DNA from: Acidobacteriota bacterium
Lineage (GTDB): Bacteria > Acidobacteriota > Thermoanaerobaculia > UBA5066 > Gp7-AA6
Length of the DNA stretch: 64,000 nucleotides
Direction: 5' to 3'
Assembly: GCA_027307335.1 (NCBI GenBank)
Contig: DAHUXD010000003.1
Coordinates: forward strand, 167,740-231,739
This document shows positions 44,348 through 55,163 of this stretch, in pieces. The position numbers were made by a program, and so were the translations under genes. Within the stretch, counting starts at the first letter, position 1, and each line of letters starts with the position of its first letter. The notes beneath the pieces were generated by a model. The model did not search any database. It was not told the origin of the DNA and saw only the letters and a list, made by a program, of their open reading frames with translations.

Positions 44348-46237
44348 CTAGCGGCGCGCGGCCCGGGGCGCCTCGGAGGCGCCTTCCCCGGTCTCGTCGG
44401 CGACCACCAGCGGCGCCATTCCCCGCTCCAGCCACAGGTGCTCGCCGTCGAGGACGCGCATGGCGGTCGCGTATTTCGCGACGTCGTCGTTCGACCGGAT
44501 CGCGCGGAAGTGCTCTCCGATCCGCCGGCGCATCGTGCGGCAGAAGACGCGCGCGAGCTCGGCGGCGCGATCGGCCTCCGCGGCGCCGCGGCGGCGCAGC
44601 GCGGCCGCGCGCGACAGCGTCGCCGCCATCGCGAACAGGTCGGCGCCGACGTCGACGGCCCGGAAGAGAAGCGCCTGCCGCTTCTCGAGCTTCGGCCCGT
44701 GCACGAGCATCAGGTGAAAGAGCGTCCGCGAGAGCCGGCGCGTGGTGCGGTCCACCCAGCGGACCTCGCCCGCGAGCGGCCCGAAGTCCGAGAAGCGCGG
44801 CCAGCGACCCCAGCCCGCCCAGCGCGACGGGTACCACCAGCCGTAGTGCGCCGCCATCCGCGGCAGCGCCGCCCAGCGCTTCGACCGCGGAGCCTTCGGG
44901 TCCGCGAACGCGCCGGCGACCGCGAGGTGCCGGTCGACCGCCTCGCGCGCGATGAAGAGCCGCATGATCTCCGACGAGCCCTCGAAGATGAGGTTGATGC
45001 GGAAGTCGCGCATCATCCGCTCGACCGGAATCGGCGGCTCGCCGCGCGAGCGGAGCGAATCCGCGGTCTCGTAGCCGCGGCCGCCGCGGATCTGCATCGT
45101 GCGGTCGACGAGCCGCCAGCCCTCCTCCGAGTTCCACATCTTCGCGACGGCGGCCTCGAGCCGGATGTCGCGGTCGCCCATGTCGGCCATCGCGGACGCG
45201 AGGTCGGTGACCGCCTCCATGGCGAAGGTGGTCGCGGCCATCTCGGCGAGGAGCTGGGCGATCGCATCGTGCCGGCCCACCGGCTCTCCCCACTGCACGC
45301 GTTCGGCCGCCCACGTCCGCGCGATCTCGACGCAACGCTTGCCGACGACCGCGCAGGAGGCCGGCAGCGTGAGCCGCCCCGTGTTCAGCGTGATCAGGGC
45401 GAGCTTCAGCCCCTTGCCCTCGCCCCAGAGAAGGTTCTCCTTCGGCACCCGCACGTCGTGCAAGCGGATCACGCCGTTCTCGATCGCCTTCAGCCCCATG
45501 AAGTGGCAGCGCGTCGCGATCTCGACGCCGGGGAACGCCTTCTCGACGATGAAGGCGGAGATCTTCTTCGTGTCGGGATGGCGCGCCATGACGACGAAGA
45601 GGCTCGCCACCGTGCCGTTCGTGCACCAGAGCTTCTCGCCGCTTAAGACGTAGTCGCCCTCGGGGGTCCGGACGGCGGTCGTCGCGAGGCTCGACGGGTC
45701 GGAGCCGACCTGCGGTTCCGTCAGCGCGAAGGCGGAGATCTCCCCCTTCGCCAGACGCGGCAGGTACTTCTTCTTCTGCTCCGGAGTGCCGAACGTCTTC
45801 AGGGGCTGGGGAACTCCGATCGACTGGTGGGCCGAGAGGAGCACGACGAGGTTGCCGTCCCGGCTCGTGATCAGCTTCATCGCCTCGCCGTACTCGCGCT
45901 GCGTGAAGCCGAGGCCGCCGTACTCCTTCGGGATCTTCATGCCGAACGCGCCGAGCTCGGCCAGGCGCTGCACGACGCGGGACGGAATCTTGCCGTCGCG
46001 GTCGATCGCGTCGGGATCCACCTCGTCGACCAGGAACCGCTCGAGGCGGCCCATGAACTCGCGGAACTCCGGCCGCTCCGGGGGCGGCTCGGGGTACGGG
46101 TGGATCAGGTCGAGACGCAGGTTGCCGAGGAAGATCTGCTTGAGGAACGACGGCGCCTTCCACTCGGCCTCCCGCGCCTCCTCGGCGACCCGGCGCGACT
46201 CGGCGGCGCGGGCGGCTCCCTGTTTCGTCTCGGCCAT
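44348..46237 (-). CDS. Acyl-CoA dehydrogenase family protein (long form)
   Basis: FGMKIPKEYGGLGFTQREYGEAMKLI, FALTEPQVGSDPSSLATTAVRTPEGDYVLSGEKLWCTNG, IRGGRGYETADSLRSRGEPPIPVERMMRDFRINLIFEGSSEIMR. Confidence 0.94.
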   Translation of the reverse strand: MAETKQGAARAAESRRVAEEAREAEWKAPSFLKQIFLGNLRLDLIHPYPEPPPERPEFREFMGRLERFLVDEVDPDAIDRDGKIPSRVVQRLAELGAFGMKIPKEYGGLGFTQREYGEAMKLITSRDGNLVVLLSAHQSIGVPQPLKTFGTPEQKKKYLPRLAKGEISAFALTEPQVGSDPSSLATTAVRTPEGDYVLSGEKLWCTNGTVASLFVVMARHPDTKKISAFIVEKAFPGVEIATRCHFMGLKAIENGVIRLHDVRVPKENLLWGEGKGLKLALITLNTGRLTLPASCAVVGKRCVEIARTWAAERVQWGEPVGRHDAIAQLLAEMAATTFAMEAVTDLASAMADMGDRDIRLEAAVAKMWNSEEGWRLVDRTMQIRGGRGYETADSLRSRGEPPIPVERMMRDFRINLIFEGSSEIMRLFIAREAVDRHLAVAGAFADPKAPRSKRWAALPRMAAHYGWWYPSRWAGWGRWPRFSDFGPLAGEVRWVDRTTRRLSRTLFHLMLVHGPKLEKRQALLFRAVDVGADLFAMAATLSRAAALRRRGAAEADRAAELARVFCRTMRRRIGEHFRAIRSNDDVAKYATAMRVLDGEHLWLERGMAPLVVADETGEGASEAPRAARR

Positions 46238-46265
46238 GAACTCTCAAGCGTACAACAGGCGACTT

Positions 46266-46399
46266 CGCGGCGGGGGAACGCCGCGTCGAAGCCGGAGCCG
46301 AACGGAGCGAGGGCCCGGCTTCGAAGAGGGATCGCGGCGGGGGAACGCCGCGTCGAAGCCGGAGCCGAGCGGAGCGAGGGCCCGGCTTCGAAGAGGGAT
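46266..46399. repeat. 67-bp tandem repeat x2 (cgcggcgggggaacgccgcgtcgaagccggagccgarcggagcgagggcccggcttcgaagagggat)
   Basis: Two copies at 67-bp period with one mismatch; related to repeats at 50375-50512 and 50957-51018. Confidence 0.92.
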
Positions 46400-46455
46400 C
46401 GCATCGGGGGGCGCCCCGACGGGGATTCGCGGCTCCCTCGGGCGCCCGTCCTATA

Positions 46456-47256
46456 GTGGAATCGGTGGACAACAAGTACCTGTCGCACGGGCCGGATCGG
46501 GCCTCCCGCGTGCGCGAGATGTTCTCGCGCGTCGCGTGGCGGTACGACCTCGTCAACGACGTCATGAGCTTCGGGCTCCACCGCGGCTGGAAGCGGCAGA
46601 CGGTGGACATCGCGCTCGCCGGCACCGCGGGAAAGAGTCCCCGCGTGCTCGACCTCTGCTGCGGCAGCGGCGATCTCTGTTTTCTCGAGGAGAGGCGCGG
46701 GGCCGGGACGGTGGTCGGCACCGATTTCACGATGCCCATGCTCGCGGTGGCGCGGCGGCGCCAGCGCGAAAGCGCGAGCCGCTCATCCGGCCGCGAAGAC
46801 GGCCGGCGGGGACCGCAACCCGGGCGCGAAGGCGGCCGGCGGGGACCGCAGTTCGTTCAGGCGGACGCGCTCTCGCTGCCCTTCCCCGACGCGTCGTTCG
46901 ACGCGATCACGATCTCGTACGGGCTCCGCAACATTGCCGACCTGCCGGTGGCGCTCGCCGAGATGCGACGCGTGCTCGCGCCGGGGGGTCGTGCGGTCGT
47001 GCTCGACTTCGGCAAACCCGACAACTGGGTCGTCGCCGCGCTCTACCGGGCGTTCCTGCGCGCGACGATGCCGGTCATCGGCTGGCTCTTTCATGGCGAC
47101 CCGGAGACCTACCTCTACATTCCCGCGTCGCTCCAGCAGTTCCCGGCGCAGCGCGGCGTGAAGGCGCTGATGCGGGAGGCCGGCTTCTCGCGCGTGCGCT
47201 ACGAGAACCGGCTGCTCGGCACGATGGGCATCAACGTCGGGGAGGCCGGCTCCTGA
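46456..47256 (+). CDS. ubiE: Demethylmenaquinone/ubiquinone methyltransferase (MenG/UbiE)
   Basis: VREMFSRVAWRYDLVNDVMSFGLHRGWKRQ, VLDLCCGSGDLCF, ADALSLPFPDASFDAITISYGLRNIAD; carries an internal repeat insertion. Confidence 0.95.
   Translation: MESVDNKYLSHGPDRASRVREMFSRVAWRYDLVNDVMSFGLHRGWKRQTVDIALAGTAGKSPRVLDLCCGSGDLCFLEERRGAGTVVGTDFTMPMLAVARRRQRESASRSSGREDGRRGPQPGREGGRRGPQFVQADALSLPFPDASFDAITISYGLRNIADLPVALAEMRRVLAPGGRAVVLDFGKPDNWVVAALYRAFLRATMPVIGWLFHGDPETYLYIPASLQQFPAQRGVKALMREAGFSRVRYENRLLGTMGINVGEAGS
46793..46858 (+). repeat. 33-bp tandem repeat x2 inside ubiE, encoding GREDGRRGPQP/GREGGRRGPQF
   Basis: gcgaagacggccggcggggaccgcaacccgggc / gcgaaggcggccggcggggaccgca...; in frame. Confidence 0.88.
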
Positions 47257-47276
47257 TGTAGACTGCGCGGCTCTTT

Positions 47277-48959
<1,683 letters not shown>

Positions 48960-48970
48960 GCGGCCGAAGT

Positions 48971-49013
48971 CCCCTCTCCCCCCAGCGGGGGGAGAGGGCA
49001 AGGGTGAGGGGGG
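48971..49013. repeat. REP-like palindromic element, copy C
   Basis: CCCTCTCCC (48972-48980) / GGGAGAGGG (48990-48998) followed by CAAGGGTGAGGGGGG; between convergent genes. Confidence 0.85.
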
Positions 49014-49015
49014 CG

Positions 49016-49423
49016 CTACTCCCTCGTCAGCAGCGCGATCCCGACTCCGGCGATCCCGAGGACGAGAAGGAGCTTGCCCCAGCCGAACCGGCGGCGAGGC
49101 CGGGTGCGCTCCATCCAGTCGTCGGCCACCTTCGATCCGCGATCGGCCAGGTCCTCCAGGAACTCCGCGCCCTTCTTGCGCAGGTCGTCGTAGAGGTCGG
49201 TGCCGCGGTCGCTCAACTCGTCTTTCAGGTCCTCGAGCTGCGGCCGGCTCTTCTTGTACCCGTCGGCCAGGCTCTCCCGGGCCTCCTTGTAGAAGCGGTC
49301 GGAATCGAACTTGCCGCGCCGCAGGCTCTCGATCGCGATGGGGATCGCGACCTTGGTCACCAGGGGCACGACGAGGGGGCCGATGGCCTCGGCGGTGGTC
49401 CGGGAAAGGCTCTTGCGGGACAT
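49016..49423 (-). CDS. Hypothetical membrane-associated protein (charged helical region + C-terminal TM)
   Basis: SDRFYKEARESLADGYKKSRPQLEDLKDELSDRGTDLYDDLRKKGAEFLEDLADRGSKVADDW...WGKLLLVLGIAGVGIALLTRE. Confidence 0.78.
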   Translation of the reverse strand: MSRKSLSRTTAEAIGPLVVPLVTKVAIPIAIESLRRGKFDSDRFYKEARESLADGYKKSRPQLEDLKDELSDRGTDLYDDLRKKGAEFLEDLADRGSKVADDWMERTRPRRRFGWGKLLLVLGIAGVGIALLTRE

Positions 49424-49457
49424 TTTTTCCTCCGAATCGTCAGTCTACAGTAGAGCC

Positions 49458-50522
49458 GTGCTCGCGTTCCTCTCGCTCGCCCTCGCGCTCGCAATCTCCG
49501 TGCCGCCGCCTCCGGCCGCCTCTGCCGCCGTCCCCGAGGCAATCGTGCTCGGCATCGCGCAGGACGGCGGCGTGCCGCACGCCGGCTGCCGCCAGCCCGT
49601 CTGCGTCGCCGCGCGGTCGGACCCGTCGCGCCGCCGGCTCGTCGCCGCGCTCGGCCTCGTCGATCCGGCGGCCGGCAAGCGCTTCCTGATCGACGCGACG
49701 CCCGACTTCCCCGCGCAGATGGAGGCCCTCGGGGGACTGCCCGACGCCATCCTGCTGACCCACGCGCACGTCGGGCACTACCTCGGTCTCGCGGAGCTCG
49801 GCCGCGAGGTCCTCGACACGCACGGCGTGCCGGTCTACGCGACGCCCTCGATGGCACGGTTCCTGCGCGGAAACCGTCCCTGGAGCCGTCTCGTGGCGTT
49901 CGGAAACATCGACGTGCGGGAGATTTCGGGCGAGGTCGCGCTGACGCCGGCGCTGTCGGTGTCCGCGATTCCCGTGCCGCACCGCGACGAGGACTCCGAC
50001 ACGGTCGCCTACCTCGTCCGCGGTCCCACGCGAAGGATTCTCTGGCTGCCCGACATCGACAAGTGGCAGAAGTGGGACCGCGACCTCGCGGAGTTCCTGC
50101 GCGATCCGGCGCTGACGGCCTTCGTCGACGGGACCTTCTACGACGCGGACGAGATCCCGGGCCGATCGATCGCCGACATTCCGCACCCGCTGGTTCCCGA
50201 GACGATGGCGCGCGTCGAGGCGATGACGCCGCCCGCGCGCGGACGCGTCGTGTTCGTCCATCTCAACCACACGAACCGCCTGCTCCGCGACGCCGACGCG
50301 GTCGCCGCGCTCGAGCGGCGCGGCTTCGCGGTCGCGCGCGAGGGACAGCGCATCCCGCTCGCCGGATCCGCCGGCGCGGCGGGGGACCGCCGCGTCGCCG
50401 TTCGGGCCGCGCGAAGCGAGGGCCGGACGGCGAAGAAGAGAATCGCGGCGGGGGAACGCCGCGTCGAAGACGGGGCCGAGCGAAGCGAGGGCCCGGCTTC
50501 GAAAAGAATTGTCGCGGAGTAA
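49458..50522 (+). CDS. MBL-fold metallohydrolase (PqqB-like), with repeat-encoded C-terminal tail
   Basis: AIVLGIAQDGGVPHAGCRQPVCVAARSDPSRRRLVAALGLVDPAAGKRFLIDATPDFPAQ, DAILLTHAHVGHYLGLAELGRE, VFVHLNHTNRLLRD. Confidence 0.88.
   Translation: MLAFLSLALALAISVPPPPAASAAVPEAIVLGIAQDGGVPHAGCRQPVCVAARSDPSRRRLVAALGLVDPAAGKRFLIDATPDFPAQMEALGGLPDAILLTHAHVGHYLGLAELGREVLDTHGVPVYATPSMARFLRGNRPWSRLVAFGNIDVREISGEVALTPALSVSAIPVPHRDEDSDTVAYLVRGPTRRILWLPDIDKWQKWDRDLAEFLRDPALTAFVDGTFYDADEIPGRSIADIPHPLVPETMARVEAMTPPARGRVVFVHLNHTNRLLRDADAVAALERRGFAVAREGQRIPLAGSAGAAGDRRVAVRAARSEGRTAKKRIAAGERRVEDGAERSEGPASKRIVAE
50375..50512. repeat. 69-bp tandem repeat x2 (same family as 46266-46399) in the 3' end of the MBL gene
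   Basis: cgcggcggggga(c/a)cgccgcgtcg... starts at 50375 and 50444. Confidence 0.9.
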
Positions 50523-50534
50523 GATCGAATTCCC

Positions 50535-50954
50535 ATGTCGTCGCCCGCTCCGGATCCTCCTCCCGTTCTCCCCTGGCGCGGCTCGACGGCGCGGCGCCAC
50601 TCGGGATGGCCGGCCGGATACTGGCGGGTCGTGGTGCTGCGGGGGCTGCGGCTGCGCTGCCCGGTGTGCGGACGCGGACGACTCTTCGCGACGTACTTCC
50701 GCATGAACGCGAGCTGCTCGTGCTGCGGCGTCGGCTTCGCGCGCGAGCACGGGCAGTGGGTGGGATCTCTCGACATCAACACGTTCGTCGTCGCCTTCGG
50801 CCTGATGATCGCGTCGGCCTTCGCACCCGACTGGCCGCTCCCGATCACGCTCGTCGTGTGGGGCGCGGCCGCGATCCTTGTGCCGCTCGTGACGTTTCGT
50901 TTTTCGCGCGGTCTCTGGACCGCGATCGTGTACCTTTCGGGTGGGGTGTACTAA
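50535..50954 (+). CDS. DUF983 family protein
   Basis: LRCPVCGRGRLFATYFRMNASCSCCGVGFAREHGQWVGSLDINTFVVAFGLMIAS; two CxxC plus TM helices. Confidence 0.92.
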   Translation: MSSPAPDPPPVLPWRGSTARRHSGWPAGYWRVVVLRGLRLRCPVCGRGRLFATYFRMNASCSCCGVGFAREHGQWVGSLDINTFVVAFGLMIASAFAPDWPLPITLVVWGAAAILVPLVTFRFSRGLWTAIVYLSGGVY

Positions 50955-50956
50955 CC

Positions 50957-51018
50957 CGCGGCGGGGAAACGCCGCGAAGAAGAGAAGCGCGGCGAGAGAG
51001 AGCCGCGAAAAAGAGCAG
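50957..51018. repeat. 31-bp tandem repeat x2, truncated variant of the same repeat family
   Basis: cgcggcggggaaacgccgcgaagaagagaag / cgcggcgagagagagccgcgaaaaagagcag. Confidence 0.75.
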
Positions 51019-51073
51019 CGCTCCGCGCGGAATGGCCGCGACGAGGAACGTGTTCGAACCCCGGGGAGACCTG

Positions 51074-51253
51074 ATGACGAAGAAGAAGACGACGGGATCG
51101 CACGCTCACGACCACGGCAAAACGGCTTCCCGTCAGGACCGCAGAACCACGGAGGACCGTCGCGCCGACGACCGTCGTGCCCATGCCCGTTTCTCGCCGG
51201 CGGAGGCGCGCACGGACCGGCGTCAGGGCGAGCGCCGGGGCCCGCGAACCTAG
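51074..51253 (+). CDS. Small highly charged, probably disordered protein (59 aa)
   Basis: GGGGAGA upstream then ATG: MTKKKTTGSHAHDHGKTASRQDRRTTEDRRADDRRAHARFSPAEARTDRRQGERRGPRT. Confidence 0.4.
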   Translation: MTKKKTTGSHAHDHGKTASRQDRRTTEDRRADDRRAHARFSPAEARTDRRQGERRGPRT

Positions 51254-51312
51254 CTCCCCCACCGCGCCGCGTCGAACGCCGGCGAGGCGCCGGGGTATCC
51301 TACGCGGTCGAC

Positions 51313-52518
51313 ATGCCGCTGACCCGCCGCCGCTGGATGACCGCCACCGGGGCTGCCGCCGCGGCTCTTGCCGCGCCGCGCGCGGCCGGCGGGGCCTCGG
51401 CGCCGCCGCCTTCTCCGCTGCCGCCGCCGCTCCCCGCGGACGCGTTCCGCGAGCGCCAGGCGCGCCTCCGGGCCGCCGCGCGGACCGCCGGCCTCGCCGC
51501 CCTCTTCGCGACACCGTCGACGAATCTGACCTATGCGACCAACCTCTCGATCGGCCGCAGCGAGCGCCTGACGGCCCTGCTGCTCTTCACCGACGGACCC
51601 GCCGTTCTCGTGACGCCCTTCTTCGAGGAGGAGAACCACCGCCGGGACGTCGTCGCCGACGACGTCGTCACCTGGAAGGAAGACGAGGATCCGATGCCGG
51701 TCGTCGCGCGGCTCCTCGGGAGCGGCCCCGTCGGCATCGAGGGCTCGACCGCGTACGACACGGTCGCGCGCCTGTCGGCCGCCGCCTCGGTCGGCCCGCG
51801 CGACGCGAGCGACGTCTTCGAAGGCCTGCGCCGCGTCAAGAGTCCGCAGGAGCAGGCGTTCATCCGGGAGGCGGCGCGGCGCACGATCCTCGCGATCGAG
51901 GCCACGCACCGGAGCCTCGCCGCCGGCAAGACCGAGGGCGAGATCGCGCGGGCGCTCGAGGCGGCATTCCAGGCGCAGGGCGTCTCCGGCGGCGGTCTCG
52001 TCCAGTTCGGTCCGTCCGCGGCGTATCCGCACGGCGGCCCGGGCGAGCGGCGTCTCGCGAAGGGCGACGTCGTACTGATCGACGCGGGCTGCAAGGTGCG
52101 CGGTTACACGTCGGACGTCACGCGCACCGTCGCCTTCGGCCCGCCGTCCGACGACGTGCGGCGCGTCTACGCCGCCGTGGACCGCGGCCAGCGGGCGGGC
52201 ATCGACGCGCTCCGGGCCGGCGCGACCGGCGCCGAGGTCGATCGGGCCGCGCGCCAGGTGATCGCGGAGGCCGGATGGGGCGACGCCTTCACGCACCGGC
52301 TCGGCCAAGGCCTCGGTCTCGACGGTCACGAATCGCCGTACCTCGTCCGTGGGAACGCCACGCCGCTCGCCGCCGGCAACACGGTCACGGTCGAGCCCGG
52401 CATCTACCTGCCCGGGAAGTTCGGGGTCCGCATCGAAGACGATTACGCCGTGCGCGACGCGGCGCCGGCGGCCGGGCTCTCGGTCCGGCCGGCGGAGCTC
52501 GTCGTTCTGCGCGCCTGA
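51313..52518 (+). CDS. Exported M24-family (Xaa-Pro) peptidase with Tat-like signal
   Basis: MPLTRRRWMTATGAAAAALAAPRAAGGA; DAGCKVRGYTSDVTRTVAFG, HRLGQGLGLDGHESPY, VEPGIYLPGKFGVRIEDDYAV. Confidence 0.93.
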   Translation: MPLTRRRWMTATGAAAAALAAPRAAGGASAPPPSPLPPPLPADAFRERQARLRAAARTAGLAALFATPSTNLTYATNLSIGRSERLTALLLFTDGPAVLVTPFFEEENHRRDVVADDVVTWKEDEDPMPVVARLLGSGPVGIEGSTAYDTVARLSAAASVGPRDASDVFEGLRRVKSPQEQAFIREAARRTILAIEATHRSLAAGKTEGEIARALEAAFQAQGVSGGGLVQFGPSAAYPHGGPGERRLAKGDVVLIDAGCKVRGYTSDVTRTVAFGPPSDDVRRVYAAVDRGQRAGIDALRAGATGAEVDRAARQVIAEAGWGDAFTHRLGQGLGLDGHESPYLVRGNATPLAAGNTVTVEPGIYLPGKFGVRIEDDYAVRDAAPAAGLSVRPAELVVLRA

Positions 52519-52538
52519 TGCTTTAGGAGAACGACCGC

Positions 52539-53897
52539 ATGCTGCACGCCGCGTTGACGGCGCTTCTCGCCCTCCAGTCCGCATCGGGCTCGCCGAACGT
52601 CGCGCCGCCGTCGAGCTCGGGCGCCGGCGCCACCCAGACGAATCCTCCGTCGAGCTCCGGGAGCGGTGGCGTCACCTACGCGAATCCGCCGTCGAGCGGG
52701 TCCGCTCCCCCGGCCGAGGCGCCCCCCGCGGCGCCCGAGACCACGGCAGGCGACACGGCCGCTCCCGGGCCCGCGCCGACACCCCCCCCGCCGCCGACTC
52801 CCACCCCGTCGCCGCGCCGCGCCGCGCCGGCGCCGGCCCAGCGCGGAGGCGCCGACGGTCTCCTGGTCGTGAACAAGACGGACTCGACCGTCTCGATCCT
52901 CGATCCGTTCTCGGGAAAGGCGCGCGCGACCCTTCAGGTCGATCCCGGGGCGCACGAGGTCGAAATGCTCGCCGACGGGCAGGTGGCCGCGGTCGCGAGC
53001 TACGGCACGAAGACCGAGCCCGGCCGCTACGTGTCGATGATCGACGTCTCCGCCGGCAAGGTGATCTCACGCATCGATCTCGGCGAGGGCACGCGCCCGC
53101 ACGGCCTCGCCGCCCTGCGCAACGGGCACCTCCTCGTCACGGCCGAGGGAAAGCGCGAGCTCGTCGTCGTCGACCCGCGCGCGGGCAAGGTCCTCGCACG
53201 CATCCCGACCGGCAAGGACGTGTCGCACATGGTCGCGGCGACGCCCGACGGCAAGCGCGCATTCGTGACGTCGCTCACGGGCGGGTCCGTGACGGCCATC
53301 GACCTCGCGACCAACAAGGTCTTGAAGGACATTCCGACCGGCAAGGGCGCCGAGGGCCTCGACGTGACGCCGGACGGCCGGGAGGTCTGGGTGGCCAACC
53401 GCGAGGCGAACACGATCGTCGTCATCGACATCGCGACGCTCGCGCCGGTGTTCACGATCCAGGCGCCGGGCTTCCCGATCCGCGTGAAGATCACCCCGGA
53501 CGGCCGCCGCGCGCTCGCGACCTTCACGGGCGCCGGCGAGGTCCGCGTCTTCGACACCGCGACGCGCGTCGAGACGGGACGCATTCCCCTCGGGCGCGAC
53601 GCCGTCGCGGGGAGCGAGAACCGCGTCTTCCAGAAGCGCTTCGGGACGAGCCCCGCTCCCGTCGGACTCCTCATCACGCCGGACGGCAAGCGCGCCTTCG
53701 TGGCGGCGAGCCACGCCGACGTCGTGACGGTGATCGACCTCGAGAAGAACCGCGTCGACGACGCCTGGACGGCCGGCCGCGAGCCGGACGGGCTCGCGGG
53801 TCACTTCGTGCCGAAGCAGCCCACTCCCGCTCCGACGGCGCCGCGCACGGCGCCGGCCCCCCGCGGGATGAACCCGCTGCGGAAGCCCCCCGGTTAG
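52539..53897 (+). CDS. YncE-like / YVTN-type beta-propeller protein
   Basis: LLVVNKTDSTVSILDPFSGKARATLQV, VTPDGREVWVANREANTIVVIDIATL, TPDGKRAFVAASHADVVTVIDLEKNR. Confidence 0.92.
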   Translation: MLHAALTALLALQSASGSPNVAPPSSSGAGATQTNPPSSSGSGGVTYANPPSSGSAPPAEAPPAAPETTAGDTAAPGPAPTPPPPPTPTPSPRRAAPAPAQRGGADGLLVVNKTDSTVSILDPFSGKARATLQVDPGAHEVEMLADGQVAAVASYGTKTEPGRYVSMIDVSAGKVISRIDLGEGTRPHGLAALRNGHLLVTAEGKRELVVVDPRAGKVLARIPTGKDVSHMVAATPDGKRAFVTSLTGGSVTAIDLATNKVLKDIPTGKGAEGLDVTPDGREVWVANREANTIVVIDIATLAPVFTIQAPGFPIRVKITPDGRRALATFTGAGEVRVFDTATRVETGRIPLGRDAVAGSENRVFQKRFGTSPAPVGLLITPDGKRAFVAASHADVVTVIDLEKNRVDDAWTAGREPDGLAGHFVPKQPTPAPTAPRTAPAPRGMNPLRKPPG

Positions 53898-53900
53898 GAA

Positions 53901-55127
53901 GTGGCGGCGGAAGCACCGCCTCCCGCGGCCGCCTCGTCGAGGTCCTCGAGCGTCCGATCGCCGCGCGACCGCTTTGCCGTCCCGGCGCCGTCCGACCGCG
54001 GCGGCCGTCTCGAATCGGTCGACGTCCTTCGGGGCATCACGATCGCGGGAATGATCGTCGTCAACGACCCGGGCACGTGGGCGGCCGTGTATCCGCCGCT
54101 GCGGCACGCCGAGTGGCACGGCTGGACGTACACGGACACGATCTTCCCGTTCTTCCTCTTCCTCGCGGGCGTGTCGATGGCGCTCTCGTTTTCCCGTCGA
54201 CGCGACGCGGGGGCGTCGCCGCGCGACCTCGCGCGGCACGCGCTCGTCCGCGGCGCGCTCGTCGCGGCGATCGGCCTGGCTCTGAACGTTCTGTCGTATC
54301 TGCTCCTCCACGGCGAGCGCCTCCGCTTCCCCGGAGTCCTGCAGCGGATCGGCGTCTGCATCGCGATCGCGGGCCCGATCGTCGCGGCGGGGCGGGCGCG
54401 GGCGGCGGCGCTCGCGGCCGCGGTCCTCCTCGGCGGCTACGCGGCCATCCTCTCGTTCGGTCCGCTCGATCCGGGCGGCAGCATTCCGGCGCGGGTCGAT
54501 CGCGCGGTGTTCGGTTCGCACACCTGGAAGCCGGAGTTCGACCCCGAGGGCCTCCTCTCGACGCTTCCCGCGGCGGCCACGACGCTCCTCGGCGCGATCG
54601 CGGGCGAGCGCCTGCGCCGCGTCGCGGGAGGAGTCAACGGGAACCGGAGCCTCCTCCCGCGAGCAGACGTCTCGACGGGACGTGCGGCGCGCGAGCTCGC
54701 GGCTGCCGGCGCCGCGGCGGCGGCCGCCGGATGGGCGTGGGGACTCGCGTTGCCGGTCAACAAGAGCCTGTGGACGCCGTCGTACGCGCTGCTCACCGCC
54801 GGCCTCGCCGCGCTCGCGCTCGCCGCGGCGATCGGCGTCGTGGACCTCCTCGGCGCGCGGCGCTGGGCGGCGCCCTTCCTCTGGCTCGGCCGCAACGCGA
54901 TCGCGGCGTTCGTCTTATCGACCCTCGGCGCCATCCTCCTCCTCGCCGTGAAGATCGACGGCGGCGGCGGACGGCGGCGGAGCCTGTGGAATGCGATCTA
55001 CCGCGGCGGCTTCGACCACTTCGCCGACCCGCGCCTCGCCTCGCTTTTCTTCGCCCTGGCCTACCTCGCGGTGTGGATCGCGGCCTGCGGCGTCCTCTAC
55101 CGGCGCCGCATCTTCATCAAGATCTGA
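53901..55127 (+). CDS. Heparan-alpha-glucosaminide N-acetyltransferase-like (DUF1624/acyltransferase 5) membrane protein
   Basis: RLESVDVLRGITIAGMIVVNDPGTWAAVYPPLRHAEWHGWTYTDTIFPFFLFLAGVSMALSF. Confidence 0.9.
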   Translation: MAAEAPPPAAASSRSSSVRSPRDRFAVPAPSDRGGRLESVDVLRGITIAGMIVVNDPGTWAAVYPPLRHAEWHGWTYTDTIFPFFLFLAGVSMALSFSRRRDAGASPRDLARHALVRGALVAAIGLALNVLSYLLLHGERLRFPGVLQRIGVCIAIAGPIVAAGRARAAALAAAVLLGGYAAILSFGPLDPGGSIPARVDRAVFGSHTWKPEFDPEGLLSTLPAAATTLLGAIAGERLRRVAGGVNGNRSLLPRADVSTGRAARELAAAGAAAAAAGWAWGLALPVNKSLWTPSYALLTAGLAALALAAAIGVVDLLGARRWAAPFLWLGRNAIAAFVLSTLGAILLLAVKIDGGGGRRRSLWNAIYRGGFDHFADPRLASLFFALAYLAVWIAACGVLYRRRIFIKI

Positions 55128-55163
55128 CACCGTTCGCGCCGACGTGGGCCGAGAACGCCGACG

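Noticed and set aside
46266-46399. Tandem repeat considered as a CRISPR array
   Set aside because: Only two near-identical directly adjoining copies with no variable spacers and no cas genes.
52539-53897. Proline/serine repeats (NPPSSSGSG) at the N-terminus of the beta-propeller as a novel repeat system
   Set aside because: A short low-complexity linker after a signal-like segment is common in secreted propeller proteins.
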